This document shows positions 1 to 10,600 of a DNA stretch of 64,000 bases, piece by piece. The position numbers were made by a program, and so were the translations under genes. Position 1 is the stretch's first letter, and the number at the start of each line of letters is the position of its first letter. Under the pieces are notes generated by a model, which was not told where the DNA came from, ran no database searches, and saw only the letters and a program-made list of their open reading frames with translations. The stretch is taken from assembly GCF_036014175.1 (NCBI RefSeq), contig NZ_CP107917.1, positions 868,001 through 932,000 of the forward strand, read 5' to 3'. The DNA is from Streptomyces sp. NBC_00443 (GTDB lineage: Bacteria; Actinomycetota; Actinomycetes; Streptomycetales; Streptomycetaceae).

Positions 1-554
1 TTCGCCTGGAAGCTCTTGGCGTTTCTGGTGAAGGTCGCGGTGTCGGCCGGGTCGGCCTTGGCCAGGGCGGCGGCAATGCGGTCGGCGAGCCTCGCGACCG
101 TGCGGAAGTCGTACCAGACATGCTCGTTGAGCTCCCGGCCCGCCGGGGCGGTCTTCCCGGAGACCTTGACCGCGTTGACCACCTCGGCGGACGAGCCGCC
201 GGTCTTCAGCATGCGGTCGACGAAGTCGTCGTAGCCGCCGCCGTTCTCGATCACGACCTTCGCCTTGGACAGCGCCAGCTGGTTCTGCGTGTTGGCCTCG
301 TAGGAGTGCGGGTCCTGGTCGGGGTCGCTGATGATCGCGGTGACCTGCACCTTTGCGCCGCCTATTCGCTCCGCGACATCCCCGTAGACGTTCGTCGAAG
401 CCACCACCGGGACGACGGACGCAGCAGCGGGACCCTGCGCGGCGTCGGTGCCGCTTCCGGAATCCTGCGAGCTGCCGCAGCCCGCAAGGAGGATCAGGCA
501 TGTGCCGGCTGTCAGCGACACAAGCGGAAGACGACGGTACGAGGACGCAAGCAT
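1..554 (-). CDS. znuA: Zinc ABC transporter substrate-binding lipoprotein (partial, 3' end outside window)
   Basis: N-terminal ~184 residues of a periplasmic-type metal-binding protein of the ZnuA/AdcA (cluster A-I) family. It should capture Zn2+ (or Mn2+) outside the membrane and deliver it to an ABC importer. A lipoprotein signal ends in LLAGC, with lipidated Cys near residue 26. The VVASTNVYGD strand, the DPHSYE motif and NEHVWYD segment, with His residues in the places used as metal ligands in this family, are visible. ATG at 554-552 is preceded by GGAGG. The gene runs off the left edge, so its C-terminal lobe and the permease/ATPase partners are not visible. A Zur-box-like palindrome lies upstream at 622-636, which favours zinc over manganese. 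The family is clear; the exact metal is inferred. Confidence 0.88.
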   Translation of the reverse strand, partial: MLASSYRRLPLVSLTAGTCLILLAGCGSSQDSGSGTDAAQGPAAASVVPVVASTNVYGDVAERIGGAKVQVTAIISDPDQDPHSYEANTQNQLALSKAKVVIENGGGYDDFVDRMLKTGGSSAEVVNAVKVSGKTAPAGRELNEHVWYDFRTVARLADRIAAALAKADPADTATFTRNAKSFQA

Positions 555-621
555 GAACCCTCCGGGGCATGGCGAATGGTCCGCCGAGCTCCATCCGTCC
601 CGGCTTCGGGCCCACGCTAGA

Positions 622-636
622 TGAAAACGGATATCA
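622..636. promoter_or_regulatory. Zur-box-like operator
   Basis: TGAAAACGGATATCA (TGATATCCGTTTTCA on the other strand) resembles the actinobacterial Zur consensus TGAAAATNATTTTCA, with matching outer TGA/TCA arms. It is AT-rich in a GC-rich setting and lies 68 bp upstream of the zinc-binding lipoprotein start. Zinc-dependent repression of that gene is the expected role. Confidence 0.55.
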
Positions 637-692
637 AAAGCGTCCGGCGGGCGTCCGACCGGGCAACCCTTACCCAGAACTCACCTTCGGGG

Positions 693-1439
693 TCAGGGAG
701 CGGGGACCTCGTCCAGGAGCTGAGGGCCGTTGTTGCGGACGCTGTTGACGGCCGGGGAGACGGGGCGGACGTCCAGGTGGCCGTCCGCCGGCGGGGCGAG
801 CAGAGCGCGGAGGTCGTCGGTGTCCTGGTGGTGCGGGTCCAGCCAGGCGTCGTAGTGCTCGGGGGTGAGGGCGAGGGGCATGCGGGGGTGGATGCGGCCG
901 GCCGCGTCGGTGGCCTCGGTGGTGATGATGGTGCAGGTCAGCAGCCAGGCGGCAGGGTCGTCGGAATCCTTGATCTCCGGGTCGCGCCAGAACTCGTACA
1001 GTCCGGCGAGGGCCAGGACCTGCCCGTCCTCCGGATGGATGAAGTAGGGCTGCTTGCGGACCTTGCCCGACTTCTTGTCCTTCACCTCGTCCCACTCGAA
1101 GAAGCCGTCGGCCGGCAGCAGGCAGCGGCGTTTGACGAACGCGCGGCGGAAGGCGGGCTTCTCGTGCACGGTCTCCACTCGCGCGTTGATCAGCCTCGCG
1201 CCGATCTTGGTGTCCTTCGCCCACGAGGGCACCAGCCCCCACCGCAGCGGCCGCAGCCGGCGCCGTACGGTCTCGTCCTCGTCGGCGCCGCGCGGTGTGC
1301 GCTCGAGGACGGCCCAGACCTCGTCGGTCGGGGCCACGTTCCAACTGGGCGCGAGGGTTTCCTCCGGATGCCACTCGACCACCTGGAACAGCTGAGCGAG
1401 GTCCTGGGGACTGCGGCTGGAGGCATAGCGTCCGCACAT
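693..1439 (-). CDS. SOS response-associated peptidase (SRAP/YedK/HMCES family)
   Basis: 248-residue SRAP-domain protein, normal length for the family. SRAP proteins bind single-stranded DNA and use the mature N-terminal Cys2 to form a stable thiazolidine crosslink with abasic sites, shielding them from strand breakage. The start MCGRY gives Cys2. Other family signatures are visible: NVAPT, LINARVET, LPADGFFEW and HPRMP (the catalytic His). It reads on the same strand as the giant effector, 130 bp downstream of that frame's stop. That effector carries a predicted deaminase, and base deamination leads to abasic sites, so a self-protection link is possible but unproven. General genome maintenance is the default role. 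Confidence 0.93.
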   Translation of the reverse strand: MCGRYASSRSPQDLAQLFQVVEWHPEETLAPSWNVAPTDEVWAVLERTPRGADEDETVRRRLRPLRWGLVPSWAKDTKIGARLINARVETVHEKPAFRRAFVKRRCLLPADGFFEWDEVKDKKSGKVRKQPYFIHPEDGQVLALAGLYEFWRDPEIKDSDDPAAWLLTCTIITTEATDAAGRIHPRMPLALTPEHYDAWLDPHHQDTDDLRALLAPPADGHLDVRPVSPAVNSVRNNGPQLLDEVPAP

Positions 1440-1569
1440 ACGGCCACTGTGCCACGGTGCGGTCCGGCGGTCCTCACAAGCTGGTCAGCGCGTGTGTTGC
1501 GAGTTCTTGATCACGGTGTTCGTCCAGTGCGGCTGACGCAGGTCGCTTTCGCCGCGCACCGGGTGCGGC

Positions 1570-3420
1570 TCAGGTCGCAAGGGGCTGCTGGATGCTGTCG
1601 CCTCGGTTGCTGATCGCGATGTGGGTGCCGATGCGCCGGAAATCGTTGATCACGCCGAAGAGGCTCTTGTCGGACGGCAGGAGGGCCGGGAGAGCGGCGT
1701 CCTGTGACAGCTGGGCTCGGAGCATCTCCTTGTAGGCGTTGTAGACCCTCGCCGTGTAGCCGGGCTCGGTCGCCGCGTTCATCCGGTGGTCGTTGGTGAC
1801 CGCGATCGAGGCGAGGTCCATGAGGTAGCAGTCGAACAGGTCCGTGACGTCCTTGGACTTCGCGTCGTCGTCCCCGTTCGCCGCGTCCCGCGCGAGTACC
1901 TGGCCCATCTCCACGACGATCTCGCGGTACGTCCGGTGCCGGGTGCTGCTGGGGAAGGCGGCCATGATGTGGTCGGCCTGCCCGGCGCCCTCCGTGTTCA
2001 TGGTGCGCGGCGTCTTGAGATCGGACAGTCCGGGCACCGCCAGCGGCACTCCCCGGAACATCAGTTCCTCGTCGGGAATGCCCGTGTTCTGGGAGGCCAG
2101 CGGATGCAGACCGATCTCATGGGAGAGCATGCCCATCACGTAGCCGATGTCGTACTTCTCGAAGTAGTAGCTGGCGAGCTCGATGTCGACGCCGTCCGCG
2201 CCCCGGTCCCGCACATTGGCCGGCGTCTCCGTGGTCCGCACCAGCAGGGTGATACGGCACGGACGATCGTCGATGTAGCTCCGGATGGTCGCGTGCTTGC
2301 GCAGCAACTCGATGATGCGGACGGCCTTGTCGCGATACCTGTCGTCCGTGAGCTTCAGGTTGGTGAACTCGAAGTTCCCCGACTTGAAGGGGACGAGGGT
2401 CGGCTCGGCGGCGGTGGGCGTCGTGTTCGGGTCCGCCGGCATGCGGGCAGGGACTTCTGTGGTCGTGGGCTCGGAATGGTCGGCCGGTTGGGGCAGGGAG
2501 ACCGGGTCGACCCAGACGGACGCGCGCGGGACCGGTGTGGTGGCCGCGCGGGCATCGTCCCAGGACTGCTCCGGGTGATGCTCAGCAGGTGAGGTCACGG
2601 CCCCGATGAGGGCGCCAAGCAGTTCCAGGTGCCGGCCGCGTAGACCGGAAGCGTCGAGGGAGGTGTCCTCGGGGCTTGCGTTCAGGTCGCCGAGGAGGCT
2701 GCCGGGGATGTGCGGGCGGTGCGGGGAGTCGGCGTCACGGTACTCGTCACGCAGACCGAGCTGATGGGTCAGTTCGTGGACCATGTGCACCGGATCGGCA
2801 TCTGCCCACCAGGTGTTCTGGTCCATCGCCCGGTCCCCGCCCGCCAGGTCCACCGTCAAGTGCGGGTTCTCGGAGGGGTCGACGTACTCCACCGTCACAT
2901 TCAGCCGGTCGCCGTTCGGCAGGCGATACGCCGGATCGTTCAGGAACTCGCGTACGCCCGCGTCGAGTTGATCACGGACGTGCGCGACCTGCTTCTCCAT
3001 GCCACGCATCGCGACCCGGACCGTGAGGTCCGTGACCGGCCCGCCGTCGAAGGTGAACCGCCGTGCGTCGAAGCCCGACCGCACCACGAAACGCGGACGG
3101 TTGTCACGGAGGCCGCGCGGCTGCGGTGTACTGGGCGGCGGCACCGTGGCTTCGTCGGGCCGAGGCAACCGCGGGCTGACGGACTGGATGCTGTCGCCCT
3201 GGTTGTTGAAGGTGAAGCTCGTCCCCAGGCCGAGGAAGTTGTTGGTGACGCCGAACATGCCCTTGTCCGCAGGGAGGAGCGGCCTCACCGGGCTGTCCTC
3301 CGGCAACTTGGCTGCGAACATCTCCTTGTACGCGTTGTAGACCCTCGAAGTATTACGGGGTTCCCAAGCCGCACTCTTACGGTTGTCGTTGGTGACGGCG
3401 ATCGTGGCCAGGTCCATCAA
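1570..3420 (-). CDS. C-terminal fragment of the giant T7SS effector: end of module 2 plus metallopeptidase module 3
   Basis: 616 codons forming the natural continuation of the frame that ends at 3432. Restoring one G in the run at 3478-3481 joins it without a gap to the upstream repeat (EARVG-E-EGARAKDVTDL, matching the first copy). It holds the tail of module 2 (DCYLMDLATIAVTND) and all of module 3 (1585-3099). Module 3 contains FVVRSGFDARRF, a metzincin-type HELTHQLGLRD (HExxHxxGxxD, the third-ligand Asp seen in snapalysin-type enzymes) and a second motif HEIGLHPLASQ. The apparent TTG/ATG start around 3420 lies inside a repeat, so an independent start is unlikely. It ends in GDSIQQPLAT. Confidence 0.75.
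   Translation of the reverse strand: MMDLATIAVTNDNRKSAAWEPRNTSRVYNAYKEMFAAKLPEDSPVRPLLPADKGMFGVTNNFLGLGTSFTFNNQGDSIQSVSPRLPRPDEATVPPPSTPQPRGLRDNRPRFVVRSGFDARRFTFDGGPVTDLTVRVAMRGMEKQVAHVRDQLDAGVREFLNDPAYRLPNGDRLNVTVEYVDPSENPHLTVDLAGGDRAMDQNTWWADADPVHMVHELTHQLGLRDEYRDADSPHRPHIPGSLLGDLNASPEDTSLDASGLRGRHLELLGALIGAVTSPAEHHPEQSWDDARAATTPVPRASVWVDPVSLPQPADHSEPTTTEVPARMPADPNTTPTAAEPTLVPFKSGNFEFTNLKLTDDRYRDKAVRIIELLRKHATIRSYIDDRPCRITLLVRTTETPANVRDRGADGVDIELASYYFEKYDIGYVMGMLSHEIGLHPLASQNTGIPDEELMFRGVPLAVPGLSDLKTPRTMNTEGAGQADHIMAAFPSSTRHRTYREIVVEMGQVLARDAANGDDDAKSKDVTDLFDCYLMDLASIAVTNDHRMNAATEPGYTARVYNAYKEMLRAQLSQDAALPALLPSDKSLFGVINDFRRIGTHIAISNRGDSIQQPLAT
1585..3099 (-). repeat. Effector module, copy 3 of 3 (zincin + HExxxH)
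   Basis: Third tandem copy of a ~500-codon module running from RPRFVVRSGF to GDSIQQ. Conserved anchor sequence (for example aggtgtcctcggggcttgcg) begins at 2661 here and recurs at 4226 and 5804, giving a spacing of about 1.57 kb. HELTH and HEIGLH motifs are both kept. This copy is somewhat diverged (FTFDGG for FSYRGE) and longer in its linker. Confidence 0.85.
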
Positions 3421-4664
3421 GTAGCAGTCGATCAGGTCCGTGACGTCCTTGGCCCTGGCGCCTTCCTCCCCACCCGAGCCTCCTCCGCCAGATCATGCGC
3501 CATGCTCAGGACGATGTCCCGATAGATCCCATGGCGGGTGCTGCTGGTGAAGGCGGCCATGATGTGGTCGGCCTGCCCCGCACCTTCCGTGCTCATGGTG
3601 CGTGGCGTCTTCAGTTCCGACAGGCCCGGCACCGGGAGCGGGACCGCCTCGAACATCGACTCCTCCACGGGGATGTCCGTCCTCCGTGAGGCGAGGGGGT
3701 GCAGGCCGATCTCATGGGCCAGCATGCCCATGATGTAGCCGATGTCGTACTTCTCGAAGTAGTAGCTCGCCAGGTTGATATCGACGCCGTCGTCGTCGCG
3801 GTCCGTCACATCCGCCGGGGTCTCGGTCGTACGCAGGTGCAGGGTGATACGGCAGGGACGGTTGCCGATGTAGTCCTTGATCGTGTCGTGCTTCCGCAGC
3901 AGCTCGATGATCCGGATCGCCTTGTCCCGGTACTTCTCGTTCGTGTGCTTCAGGTTCGTGAACTCGAAGTTCCCCGACTTGAAGGGCGTGACGGTCGCGT
4001 TCGGATCCGCCGGCATGCGCGCCGGGACCTCGGCCGAACCGTCGGTGGAACGGGGCAGGGAGACCGGGTCGACCCAGACGGACTCACGGCGGGTGGGGGT
4101 GCTCGCGGCACGGGCGTCCTCCCAGGTCTGCTCGTCCGTGGTCTGGTCGGGCGCCGGAGACATGTCTCCGATGAGTGCACCCAGCAGTGCCATATGACGG
4201 CCACGAAGGCCGGACGCGGCGAGGGAGGTGTCCTCGGGGCTTGCGTTCAGGTCACCGAGGAGGCTGCCGGGGATGTGCGGGCGGTGCGGGGAGTCGGCGT
4301 CACGGTACTCGTCACGCAGGCCGAGCTGATGGGTCAGTTCGTGGACCATGTGCACCGGATCGGCATCCGCCCACCAGGTGTTCTGGTCCATCGCCCGGTC
4401 CCGGCCCGCCAGATCCACCGTCAAGTGCGGGGCATCCGAGGGGTCGACGTACTCCACCGTCACATTCAGGCGGTCGCCGTTCGGCAGGCGATACGCCGGT
4501 TCGTTCAGGAACTGCCGGACTCCCGCGTCGAGTTGGTCCCGGACATGCGCGGTCTGTCCCTCCGTACCGCGCATCGCGACCCGGACGGTGAGGTCGGTGA
4601 CCGGCTCCCCCCGGTACGAGAACCGCCTCGCGTCGAAGCCCGACCTCACCACGAAACGCGGGCG
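3182..4664 (-). repeat. Effector module, copy 2 of 3 (zincin + HExxxH)
   Basis: Second tandem copy, about 1,483 bp, same boundaries as copy 1. It carries the single-base loss at 3478-3481 that breaks the reading frame just after SMAHDLAEEARVG. HELTHQLGLRD and HEIGLHPLAS are both kept. Confidence 0.85.
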
Positions 4665-7600
4665 GCTGTCGCGCTGGGACGGGGACGGAGGTGAGGCTTG
4701 CTGCGCGGGCGTCTCGAAGGGCTGCGGGAGCCGTGGCTGGGCCTCGTCCGTCGCGATGGGCTGCTGGATGCTGTCGCCGCGGTTGTTGGTCGCGAGGCTG
4801 GTGGCGAGCTGGGCGAAGTCCCGTACGACGCCGAACAGTCCCTTGTCGGTGGGCAGCAGTGGGCGGGCCGGGCTGTCTTCTGCCATGTGCTCGGCGAGCA
4901 GGGCCTTGTAGGCGTTGTAGACCTTGGCGGTGTTGCCGGGTTCCTTGGCCGCGTTCATCCGGTAGTCGCTGGTGATGGCGATCGAGGCGACGTCCATCAG
5001 GTAGCAGTCGATCAGGTCCGTGACGTCCTTGGCCTTGGCTCCCTCCACGCCGTCCCGCGCGGCGTCGGCAAGCATGTCGGCCATCTTCACGACGATGTCG
5101 CGGTAGATCCCGTGCCGGGTGCTGCTGGGGAAGGCCGCCATGATGTGGTCGGCCTGGCCCGCGCTGTCGGTGTTCATGGTGCGCGGCGTCTTGAGATCGG
5201 ACAGCCCCGGCACCGGCAGTGGGATGCCCCGGAACATCGCCTCCTCGTCGGGGATGTCCCTGTTGCGGGAGGCGAGAGGGTGCAGGCCGATCTCGTGGGC
5301 CAGCATGCCCATGATGTGGCCTATGCCGTACTTCTCGAAGTAGTAGCTGGCCAGGTTGATCTGGACGCCCTCGTCACCCAGGTCGCGTACGTCGGCCGGC
5401 GTCTCCGTCGTACGCAGATGCAGGGTGATCCGGCAGGGGCGGGCACCGATGTAGTCCCGGATCGTCGGATGCTCCCTGAGCAGTTCGATGATCCGGACCG
5501 CCTTGTCGCGGTACTTCTCCTCGGTGTGCTTCAGGTTCGTGAACTCGAAGCCGCCCGACCTGAACGGTGTGAGCGTCGCCGCCTGCGGCATATGGGGCGG
5601 GACTTCGGTGCCTGCCGTGCCGTTGGCCGGTCGGGGCAGGGAGACCGGGTCGACCCAGACGGACTCTCGGGTGATCGGGGTGGTGGCCGTGCGCGCCGCT
5701 TCCCAGGTCTGCTCGGCGTTCTGCTGAGGCTGCGGGGTCACGTTCCCGACGAGCGCGCCGAGCAGGGCGAGGTGACGGCCACGGAGACCGGACGCGGCGA
5801 GGGAGGTGTCCTCGGGGCTTGCGTTCAGGTCACCGAGGAGGCTGCCGGGAATGTGCGGGCGGTGCGGGGAATCTGCGTCACGGTACTCGTCACGCAGGCC
5901 GAGCTGATGGGTCAGCTCGTGGACCATGTGCACCGGATCGGCATCCGCCCACCAGGTGTTCTGGTCCATCGCCCGGTCCCGGCCCGCCAGATCCACCGTC
6001 AAGTGCGGGGCATCGGCCGGATCGACGTGTTCGACCGTCACGTGCAGCCGGTCGCCGTTCGGCAGCCGGTACGCCGGGTCGTTCAGGAAGTCACGTACAC
6101 CTGCGTCGAGTTGATCGCGGACGTGCGCGGTCTGGCCCTGTGGGCCCCGGATCGCCAGCCGTACCGTGAGGTCGGTGACCCGCTCCCCCCGGTACGAGAA
6201 CCGCCGCGCGTCGAAGCCCGACCTCACCACGAAACGGGGGCGGGTGTCCCGCGGGCCCCTTGGGGTGGGGATGGTCGCTCTCGGTGGGTCGGCGGCGGGG
6301 TTCCGGTTCCGGGGCAGCCGCGGGCCCACCGCTTCCGGGCTCGGCGCTGCGTTGTCCGGCGCTGCATCCGTGTCCATCGCGGCATCCGTGTCCGTTGCCT
6401 CGCCGCCGGATTCGTACTCGGAGGAGGACGCGTCGGGGTTCTGCGGGTTCCCGGTACCGGTCCTGTCGCCGTTGAGCACGCCGTTCTCGTCGAGGGTCCC
6501 GCCGATGCCGGCCGCGTTGTCCCGGATGTGGTCCCACAGCTCCGCCCGCTGCTGCATCCACTGCGGCATGCGCCAGCCGGGGAAGAACGTGCCGTGGGTC
6601 CCGGATGCCTGCACCCGGTGGCCGAGGGGGCGCCCGATGTGCTCGTTGACCGCCTGGTAGGCGAGGTCGCAGGAGGCGCAGGCCATCTTGAACCCGCCCA
6701 GGTCGAGCATGTGCGGGTTGTTCGGGTCGCCGGGGCTGTTCTGCCAGTGCTGGACCCAGTGCCCGAGCAGGGTCATCTCGCCGTGTTCGGAGCCGTACGA
6801 CCCGAAGGCCGGGGTCGCGTCCCGGCCGCTGACGTTCAGGACTGTCGGGTTGGCCAACGCCCGCTTGACGAGGTCGAGTTCGGGTGAACCGCGGTGGTAG
6901 AGCCGGTACCAGCCGGTGGCCAGGGCCCGCAGCTTCGTACGGTCCCGCATCTCCCGTGCCATCGCGGGCCGCCTGCGGGCCAGCCACCGATCGTCGCGCC
7001 GCCACTGCTGCTGGTCCGCCGTCAGGCTTCGGCGGTCCTGCCGGAGGAACTCCTCCTCGTTCGGGAGGTTGTCCCACTGCTGCTGCAGCTCGTCGTTCCA
7101 GGCACCCGACTCGTACTGTTCGTCCAGCCGCGTCTGGAACTCCGCCAACTCCTGGGCCCGCTGGTCGAGTTCCTGCTGTCGCCGGTCCAGCCGCGCCCTG
7201 CTCTGCCGGTGCTGCTCCTCGTCCCGGTTCCACTGCTCCAGCTTTCGCTGCCGCGGAGTGCCTGCCGCCTCCTGACCGGTGACGAACCAGCGCAGTTCCT
7301 GCTCCACCAAGGCGGCCTCTTCGCTGGTCAGCGCCTTCGCTCCGGTGTTGCCCGCGATGCCGAGGGAGCCGTCCGGCAGCAGGGCGACGGCGATGTGCGG
7401 GGTGACCTGGGCGTCCGCCTCGCGGTTCTCCTTGCGGAGGGCTTCCTTCACCAGGCGGGCCACCCGGTCCAGCATCCGCAGTGTCACCTCGCGGTCCCGT
7501 GCCGAGGTGCCGGTGGGGCGTGTCTGGGTGAACGGGCCGCCGGTACCCAGGCCTAGAGCCTCGCGCAGGTCGTCGTAGTCCTCGGTCCGGAGCCGGCCGA

Positions 7601-10600
7601 CCTGCTCCGCGTGGTCCAGGGCCTCGGGTACGCCGATGCCGGTGAGCTCGGTGAAGGCACTGTCGAACGCCACGTCCGGGAAGCCGCCGAGCGCTGTGTT
7701 GCGCCGTCGCACCACGTCCAGCAGGGCGTCGACCCGAGGTTCAGGCTCGGCGAGGAGGTCGGCGAACCGACTCGCGAACTCGGTCTCCGGGCCGGTGAGT
7801 ACGGCCGCCTTCTCGGGCGCGGAGTCGTCGTCGGAGTCGAGGTCCATCTCGACGTCCGACTCCGAGTTTGAATCCGAGTCCGAGCCCGTCTGCCCCGTGC
7901 CGCCCACGTCCTCCATGTCCATGGTGGGGTTGTTTCCGGACAGCGTGCTCAGGTCGAGGGCCTCCTCCTCGGCGGTGAGGCCCGGGAGGCTCGGGACGCT
8001 CGAGGGGCTGGGAAGGTCGCTGCCCGTGGGGGACGGGGGCAGCGGGACGCTCGCCGGGTCCTGCTGGTCCTGCCGCGGCTCGGGTGCCGGGGTGCGCAGG
8101 ATCAAGGGGACGAAGTCGCCGCCGCGGCGGCGGAGTCTCAGGTGGGGGCCCGCTTCGCCGGACGGTCCGGCGTAGGTGTGGGCGGTGCCGTTCTCCTCGA
8201 TGAGGGTGACGGTGGCGCCGGTCGCGGCGGCGGCCCACTCGGCGACCGCGCGGTCGGCCCCGGGGCCCCAGGGGGCGTCGGCGAGGTGGCGGCGCAGCTG
8301 GCCGTCGCGGGCGTCCTGGCTCGGTGCGGGCGCCCCGGGCAGCCGGCGGGGCGGCGGAGGCGTGAAGAGCGAGTCCCGCTCGACCGGGGTGCCGGGGAGG
8401 CCGTTCAGGCGCATCAGCCGGTTGGGCGGCGCTCCGGCGCGGCTGCGCAGTCGGGCCGCCTCGTGGCTGTCCAGGCCCGGCTGGTCGGCGGCGTGGTGCA
8501 GTGCCGTGGAGAGCGCGGCGAAGAAGCCGTTGCCGCGGCCGGTGGGGGTGCCCTGGGCGTAGGTGGCTCCGTCGGGTGCGGTGAGAATGCCGTCGCGGTC
8601 GAGGCGGTAGCGCGGGTCGCTGCTGTCGGCGGGCGGCATCCAGGGCGGGGTGGCGTGGCTGCGGTGCGCGGACTGCTGCTGCGAGGTGGGTCCGGTCGTC
8701 GTCCCGGCGGTGGTGGAGCCGGCCGGGGCCGGCAGCGGGGTGGCGACGGGGGGCCGGGTGCCGGGCCGGAGGGCGGCGTGGAAGAAGCCGTCGGCGGCGA
8801 AGAGGACCGGATCGGTGGCCGGGTCGACGGCGGCCGGATCGGCGCCGTGCGGGAGGAAGAGCTGGTCGCGGCCCTCACCGGTCACCACGGTGAGCGGGGT
8901 GCCCAGGACCCGGGCGGCGAGGGCGGGCAGCAGGTCGGCGCCGCCGTGGTCGCCGGCGCGGCGCTCGGGCGGGGCCGGTTCGCCGTCGGGTTGCCCGGTG
9001 CCGTCCTGCCGGGGCTCGCTCGTGAACGGGCGGAGCATGGCCGCGGTGGCCAGCGCCACGCGCTGAGCGGGGGTCGGCCAGACGGTCTGCGGGAGCCGGC
9101 CGAGCCCGTCGAACTCGGCCTGCTGGGCGGGGCTCAACTGCACGCCCGCGAAGTCGAGTTCAGCCTGGGTGAAGGTGTCCGCGGCGTCCAGGGCGAGAGC
9201 GTCGAGCAGGTCCGCGTTGCTGTCCTCGCCCAGGGCCCAGGCCAGGCGGTTGCGGGCGGCGCGGACGGCCCGCTCGGTGACCGCCGGGTCGCCGGGGGCG
9301 GCGGTGAACCGGCCGGCGAGATCGGTGCCGAGCAGGTGCGGCAGCCGGCCGCGGTCGTGGGCGGCGGCGAGCAGTGCGTGGAAGAACGAGGCGCCATCGT
9401 GCGGCATGTCGTGCACCTCGCGCACGGTGGTGCCGTCCGGCGAGGTGAGGGTGCGCGGGATGGAGTCGGTGCCGTCAGTGATCGTGTACGGCTCGGGCGC
9501 CTCGGAGCGCCAGTCCGGCGCGGTGTACTCCTGCTGCCGGTCCGGCACCGGGACCGAGGCCGAACCCTGGTGGTGGGCGGTGAGGCGGGAGGCTGCGAGG
9601 TGCAGCCGGTGGTGATCCGCGGCGGCGGCGTCGGTGCGCTGTTCCCAGCGGCGTACCTCCTCGCGGGCGGCCTGCCAGGCGGCGACGGCCGGGGACTGGG
9701 CCATGGCCTGCGGCAGGACGGTCGGCCGGTCGGGGTGGTCGTCGCCGAGCGCTGCCTGTTCCCCAGCGCTCAGGTCGAGCCACGTCTCGCGGGCCCGCGC
9801 GCGGGCGTCGTAGTAGCCCTTCTCGGCCGCGGCGAGGTCGCCCGCAGCGCCCGCCAGGTCGTCCCAGGCACTGCCGACCTCGTCGGGGAACGTGGTGTCG
9901 TCCAGGAGGCCGTAGTCGCGGGCGATGTCCTCGCGCAGCCAGACCAGGGCGGTGGTCTCCGCCTCGGCGGCCCGGGGTCCGCGCTTGGCCTTGCCGAGGA
10001 CGTGCAGCGGGCGGCTGTCGGTGATGCGGTGGTCCACCTCGGCCACCGACAGCCAGCTCACCGGCAGCGCGAAGAGCATGGTGCGGTCGGTGACGACCTT
10101 GAGGTGGGTGCCGAGGGTGGTGTCCACGGTGCCCTTGAGGGCGGTGCCGTCGTTCGCGCCGCCGATCGGGATCGCGGCGCCCGGGTTGGTGACGCCCGCG
10201 TTGCTGTTGCCGGCCAGCGGCGATGTGCCGACCACGCCCTCGACGTTGTCGGTGATGCCGGCTTCCAGCGCGTCGGAGGTCTTCGCGCGCTGCATGGCCT
10301 CCATGCGCGGCTTGTTCTCCACGGTGAGCAGCCGGGCGCCGCGGCGGTGCATCTTCGCGTACAGGCGGGAGTCGGCGGTGTGGGACTGGCCGAAGAGGCG
10401 GGCGGAGGCCTGGGTGGGCAGCGCCGAGCCGTTCGCGCCGAGCGCCTCGCGGAAGCCGGCGGTCAGGCCGACCTGTGTGGTGGCCTCCTGCTGGGCCTGG
10501 GCGGGGGCGGTGCCGAGGCCGGTGAGCGGGGTGAGGCGGGCCATCCGGACGCGTTCGCCGAGGGTCCTGCCGGTGTGCCGTTTGCCGAGGTCGCTGTCGC

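Noticed and set aside
3420..3478. Independent start for the 616-codon frame
   Set aside because: The start falls inside a repeat module and no ribosome-binding site is evident; a one-base loss explains it better.
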